In this document: piece by piece, positions 20,654 through 23,534 of the stretch
How the letters are laid out: every line of letters begins with the position of its first letter
How positions within the stretch are numbered: position 1 is the first letter of the stretch
Origin: Candidatus Hermodarchaeota archaeon
Lineage (GTDB): Archaea > Asgardarchaeota > Hermodarchaeia > Hermodarchaeales > Hermodarchaeaceae
Direction: 5' to 3'
Assembly (NCBI GenBank): GCA_016840185.1
Contig: JAEOSV010000023.1
Location: 1-23,534 of the forward strand
DNA: 23,534 nt
Notes under the pieces: generated by a model
The model's database searches: none
Told to the model about the DNA's origin: nothing
Seen by the model: the letters and a program-made list of their open reading frames with translations, nothing else
Position numbers and translations under genes: made by a program

Positions 20654-22495
20654 TTGGAGCGAAAACGCATTTTCCAATTACTTGCAGTTCTCCTCTTTGT
20701 AGGCATGATGCCTATCTGGTTCTATCCTGCTGGTCAGCTTCCCTCTGTTGCTGCTCAGGCATGGGACCCAACTGGTCCATACGCTGACAGAGTCATCTTC
20801 CATGTTATTACTGGCCAAGATGTCCAAGTCGCTGCTCTTATTCAAGGCGACATTGACAACCTTGCTGATAACGTAGAAGCTGCCTACATTGAAGAATTGC
20901 AAGCTAATCCAAACATTGAAGTAACCCAAACTGAACGACTCGGTTTCGGTTTCATGGCCATCAACTGTATGCGCTATCCTTACTCGATTCCTGCGTTCCG
21001 ACGTGCAATGGCTTATGCAGCTGACAAGCACGAAGTCGCCACCATCATGTGGGGTGGCCTTGGCTTCGCCCTTGACACCTGTGTACCCGCGTCTGTTGGT
21101 GTGTGGCACAATAACGCCACTTCTCCCAGTTACAAGGAGCCCAACGTTGCGCTAGCACAAGCAGAATTAACTGCTGCAGGATTCTATGATGCCAACGGTG
21201 ACGGATACTTCGACGATCCGAACGGTGAACCTTTCACCTTCCGTCCGATGTATTCCATCGAAGCTCCCCAATGGGGTGCAGCCATGACCTCCCAGCAAGT
21301 TTACTGGGATCAGGCTGGTATCAGTGTAGAACCGATGCCGATCTCCTTCAACACCCTACTGGACATCGTTTATACGATTCCACGTAACTACGACGGTGCT
21401 AACTTCGCCTACGGTCTTAGCCCCAACCCACTTATCCTTGAGAACTGGATGTCCCAATACATCGCAGATCCTGAAGGTAACATGTTGAACTGGGCTAACG
21501 ACACCTACGACTACTGGGTAGATATCATGCTCACCTCCTCAGACTATGATGAGGTCCTTGACGCATCATATGCTGCTCAGCAAGTTTTCGTCGAGAACGT
21601 ACCCATGCTTGTCTGGTACAGCAACTGGGAAGTCAACGCCTACCGCTCTGACAAGTGGGAGGACTTTATCATTATTCCTGGTTGGGGTATTGCAGGCATG
21701 AACCGCTGGGTTCCCCAGACTGTCAAACTTAGAGAAGGACAGCCTGAACGTGACCCAAGCACAGGTACTGGTGGTACATTCAACACTCTGATTGGCTCCG
21801 CCATGGACTCACAGAACCCGTTGACCTCCACCAGCGTTTATGGCAACTACCCACTCTCTCAAGTCTACTCCAGCCTTGCTGGTCTCAATGATCCGAACCA
21901 CGAACCGTCAATGGACAGTAACGGACTCGCCTATCACTGGGAGATCACCGAACTAACTGACGGTCTACAATTCGACTTTACGCTGTGGGGCGCAGACGAT
22001 GATCACCCAGCTGCCTATTGGCACGACATGGGTGGTAGTTACGATGGTCGTGTGACGGCACATGATGTTGCCTTCAGCTACAACTACATCGTCAACTATT
22101 CCATTCCAACATACGTCACTGCGATTCCCTACTTCAACTCCTGTGTTGCCGTAGATGACTTCCACGTTCGGATGACCACCAATGGTAAGAGCTACTGGGC
22201 CTTTGATCAGCTACGTGGTTGGGATACTATTCCAGAGCACATCTGGTCTGGTATCGTCAGCCCTGTAACCTTCTCAAACCCTGAGCCCATTGGTAGTGGT
22301 CCATTCAAGTGGTACCGACGAATTGAAGGCGAATACGTCGAGTTGGAATTCTGGGAAAACTATCATCGTGGTGTGGAAGGTCACGCCGCTGGTGAAACAG
22401 CACCAGTCAGCTATCTCCCAATCTACATTGCTGTAGGTGTGCTAGTAATTGTCGTGGTCCTCCTCGGCAGCTTCTGGTATCTACGCAAGAAGTAG
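20654..22495 (+). CDS. ABC-type family 5 (peptide/nickel class) substrate-binding protein, circularly permuted, membrane-anchored
   Basis: The frame runs from a TTG at 20594; I prefer the TTG at 20654 (613 aa), which leaves a compact signal peptide (ERKRIFQLLAVLLFVGMMP to VAAQA), has GAGG 12 bases upstream and avoids coding through a perfect hairpin. After the signal, the protein starts with what is normally the second half of an SBP_bac_5 protein: YADRVIFHVI, ALIQGDIDNLADNV, IPAFRRAMAYAADK, and a Ca-loop-like DANGDGYFDD (about 43-365). The usual first half then follows: GGTFNTLIGSAMDSQNPL, LAYHWEITELTDGLQF, VTAHDVAFSYNYI, PIGSGPFKWYRR and WENYHRG (about 373-572). A C-terminal helix (588-610) ends in RKK. 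Expected to bind oligopeptides or similar outside the cell for an ABC importer not in this window. Codon use suggests high expression. Confidence 0.9.
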   Translation: MERKRIFQLLAVLLFVGMMPIWFYPAGQLPSVAAQAWDPTGPYADRVIFHVITGQDVQVAALIQGDIDNLADNVEAAYIEELQANPNIEVTQTERLGFGFMAINCMRYPYSIPAFRRAMAYAADKHEVATIMWGGLGFALDTCVPASVGVWHNNATSPSYKEPNVALAQAELTAAGFYDANGDGYFDDPNGEPFTFRPMYSIEAPQWGAAMTSQQVYWDQAGISVEPMPISFNTLLDIVYTIPRNYDGANFAYGLSPNPLILENWMSQYIADPEGNMLNWANDTYDYWVDIMLTSSDYDEVLDASYAAQQVFVENVPMLVWYSNWEVNAYRSDKWEDFIIIPGWGIAGMNRWVPQTVKLREGQPERDPSTGTGGTFNTLIGSAMDSQNPLTSTSVYGNYPLSQVYSSLAGLNDPNHEPSMDSNGLAYHWEITELTDGLQFDFTLWGADDDHPAAYWHDMGGSYDGRVTAHDVAFSYNYIVNYSIPTYVTAIPYFNSCVAVDDFHVRMTTNGKSYWAFDQLRGWDTIPEHIWSGIVSPVTFSNPEPIGSGPFKWYRRIEGEYVELEFWENYHRGVEGHAAGETAPVSYLPIYIAVGVLVIVVVLLGSFWYLRKK

Positions 22496-22523
22496 ACGTT
22501 CAGTTCGACTTAACCCTCTCAAA

Positions 22524-22558
22524 GGTGCCGTCAAGGCACCCACCCTTTTCTTTTTTTT
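22524..22558 (+). terminator. Hairpin and T-run terminator after the binding-protein gene
   Basis: GGTGCC, loop GTCAA, GGCACC (22524-22540), then CCACCC and a run of T interrupted by one C (22545-22558), 28 bases after the stop codon. This is the clearest terminator in the window and fits a strongly transcribed gene. Confidence 0.75.
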
Positions 22559-22631
22559 ATTCTTGATGACTAGGGATTAGCTTATTTTTCACGAAATTCA
22601 CAAAAATCTCAAAGCTTGCCACTTTCGGCAG

Positions 22632-22639
22632 GATTATAA
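22632..22639 (+). promoter_or_regulatory. TATA box of the presenilin-like protease gene
   Basis: ATTATAAC (in GGATTATAACGCC) is centred about 27 bases before the ATG at 22663, predicting a leaderless transcript. It also excludes the ATG at 22652, whose frame closes after 32 codons. Confidence 0.5.
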
Positions 22640-22662
22640 CGCCTTCAGAATATGAAGCCCCC

Positions 22663-23534
22663 ATGGACAACGGAGAAACTCCTTCTACACCAATCCCCAC
22701 ATCAGAAGATGAAGATAGGCAAGTGCACCTCACCTGGCGGATGCGAATAACCTACTTGTATGGCCCAATTCTCGCCATGATTTTCTCTCTCTTCATCACT
22801 TACATGGTCGTTCTTTCGAATCCCTTTCTTGATTTTGGAATTTTTCCTCCCATCACCGATCCCTATGAAACCCTTATCATTCTTCTTGTAATTGGGGTGG
22901 TTGGTGGAGTGGCTACGTTTGCAACCTTCATGGTCTTTCAACGTGGGAGTGAAACCCTGCATCGAGTCATCATTGCAGCTTTTGTATCTCCGCTTTTCTT
23001 CATTCTCACCGTTTTCCTAGGACAAGCAATTTTCCTCGTGTTACTCTTTCAAGGGCTAACAAACTTCCACCTATCCATGATCGCCTTCGCATCCATCATG
23101 TTTTCCGCCTTCTCCCTGGTATTCATTTTCACCGATGCCCTAGGTGTAACAGGCCGCAACGTCTTGTTCACCTTATACGGAATCGTCCTCGGAGTCTTCA
23201 TCGCGACGAACTTTTCTTGGGTCATATCGATGACGCTCTTAATCATCCTCGCTGTACAGGACATGATATTTGCGATGAAACTGGGACCATCTATTGTTGA
23301 TGCTGATCCCCAACGACATGCCCGCTCCGCTTTTACCTTCGTTATGGGTCCATTGATTATCGGAGTGGGAGACCTCATTGTCTATGCTGCCTTGGTTGCC
23401 TATGCTCTTCGTTACGTTGGCTGGACCTTCGCTGGGTTGACCTTCATTGCGGTCCTCATTGGGTGTCTCATCAATACCCAGATTGTCGCACGTTATCCCA
23501 ATCAGGTTATTCCTGGATTACCCATCCCCCTAAT
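22663..23534 (+). CDS. Presenilin-like (A22 family) intramembrane aspartyl protease, cut by the right edge
   Basis: The ATG at 22663 opens a frame of 290 codons that runs off the window. A short acidic N-terminus (1-20) is followed by about nine hydrophobic helices. The three signatures of presenilin/signal-peptide-peptidase proteases are in order: the first catalytic Asp in LAVQDMIFA (D200; usually Y-D), GVGD (D237, in LIIGVGDLIVYAAL), and PGLP (284-287, in place of the usual PAL), just before the edge. Archaeal members of this group are COG3389-type. It should cleave membrane-spanning segments, for example signal-peptide remnants. The gene is nearly complete; only the last helix and tail are missing. 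A TATA box at 22632 suggests a leaderless mRNA. It lies after a terminator, so it is its own unit. Confidence 0.88.
   Translation, partial: MDNGETPSTPIPTSEDEDRQVHLTWRMRITYLYGPILAMIFSLFITYMVVLSNPFLDFGIFPPITDPYETLIILLVIGVVGGVATFATFMVFQRGSETLHRVIIAAFVSPLFFILTVFLGQAIFLVLLFQGLTNFHLSMIAFASIMFSAFSLVFIFTDALGVTGRNVLFTLYGIVLGVFIATNFSWVISMTLLIILAVQDMIFAMKLGPSIVDADPQRHARSAFTFVMGPLIIGVGDLIVYAALVAYALRYVGWTFAGLTFIAVLIGCLINTQIVARYPNQVIPGLPIPL

Noticed and set aside
20678..21109. A 143-codon minus-strand frame inside the binding-protein gene
   Set aside because: Antisense to a well-supported coding region, with no domain features.

Overview
The window looks like a chromosomal segment of an archaeon, and an Asgard (Promethearchaeota) lineage such as Thorarchaeia is my best guess. 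The guess rests on archaeal-type gene content: RadA, a family B DNA polymerase with archaeal N-terminal and palm features, a tungsten-type aldehyde:ferredoxin oxidoreductase, a presenilin-like A22 protease, a resolvase-like COG4741 nuclease, and cell-surface proteins held by C-terminal membrane anchors. TATA-like boxes lie about 25 bases before likely starts, several of which look leaderless. I saw no rRNA, tRNA, CRISPR array, transposase or integrase. The assignment comes from reading protein families, not from a search.

Layout. 1-2165 (minus): a DegT/DnrJ-type sugar aminotransferase cut by the left edge, and a two-domain GNAT acetyltransferase. 2228-3708 (minus): an iron/oxygen cassette of a hemerythrin followed by two paralogous ferritin-like four-helix proteins. 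3844-8489 (plus): an alpha/beta hydrolase fused to a multi-pass membrane domain, a family B DNA polymerase that lacks the exonuclease core, and a membrane protein with a zinc ribbon. 8544-10071 (minus): a fumarylacetoacetate-hydrolase-family enzyme and a four-helix membrane protein. 10293-11842 (plus): a small unknown protein and an Lrp/AsnC-like regulator with two helix-turn-helix units, preceded by a perfect 25-bp palindrome. 12023-15816: two paralogous membrane-anchored serine hydrolases (beta-lactamase/PBP fold), separated by a small hidden membrane-protein gene on the minus strand and a SAM methyltransferase. 15892-18209: a multi-zinc-ribbon protein, a decayed PAS-domain fragment, a membrane-anchored Holliday-junction-resolvase-like nuclease and, tail to tail with it, RadA. 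18458-20320 (minus): aldehyde:ferredoxin oxidoreductase. 20654-22495 (plus): an ABC-type family 5 substrate-binding protein whose two halves are in circularly permuted order, followed by a clear hairpin/T-run terminator. 22663-end: a presenilin-like intramembrane protease cut by the right edge.

How the genes fit together. The hemerythrin/ferritin-like cassette fits handling of oxygen, nitric oxide or iron in an anaerobe that also carries an oxygen-sensitive tungstoenzyme. RadA, the resolvase-like nuclease and the unusual polymerase are DNA-repair genes scattered through the window, not an operon. The serine hydrolases, substrate-binding protein and hydrolase-membrane fusion point to a cell surface busy with peptide or ester turnover. 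The observations most worth following are the permuted binding protein, the exonuclease-less polymerase with altered motif B, the regulator palindrome, and the PAS fragment.
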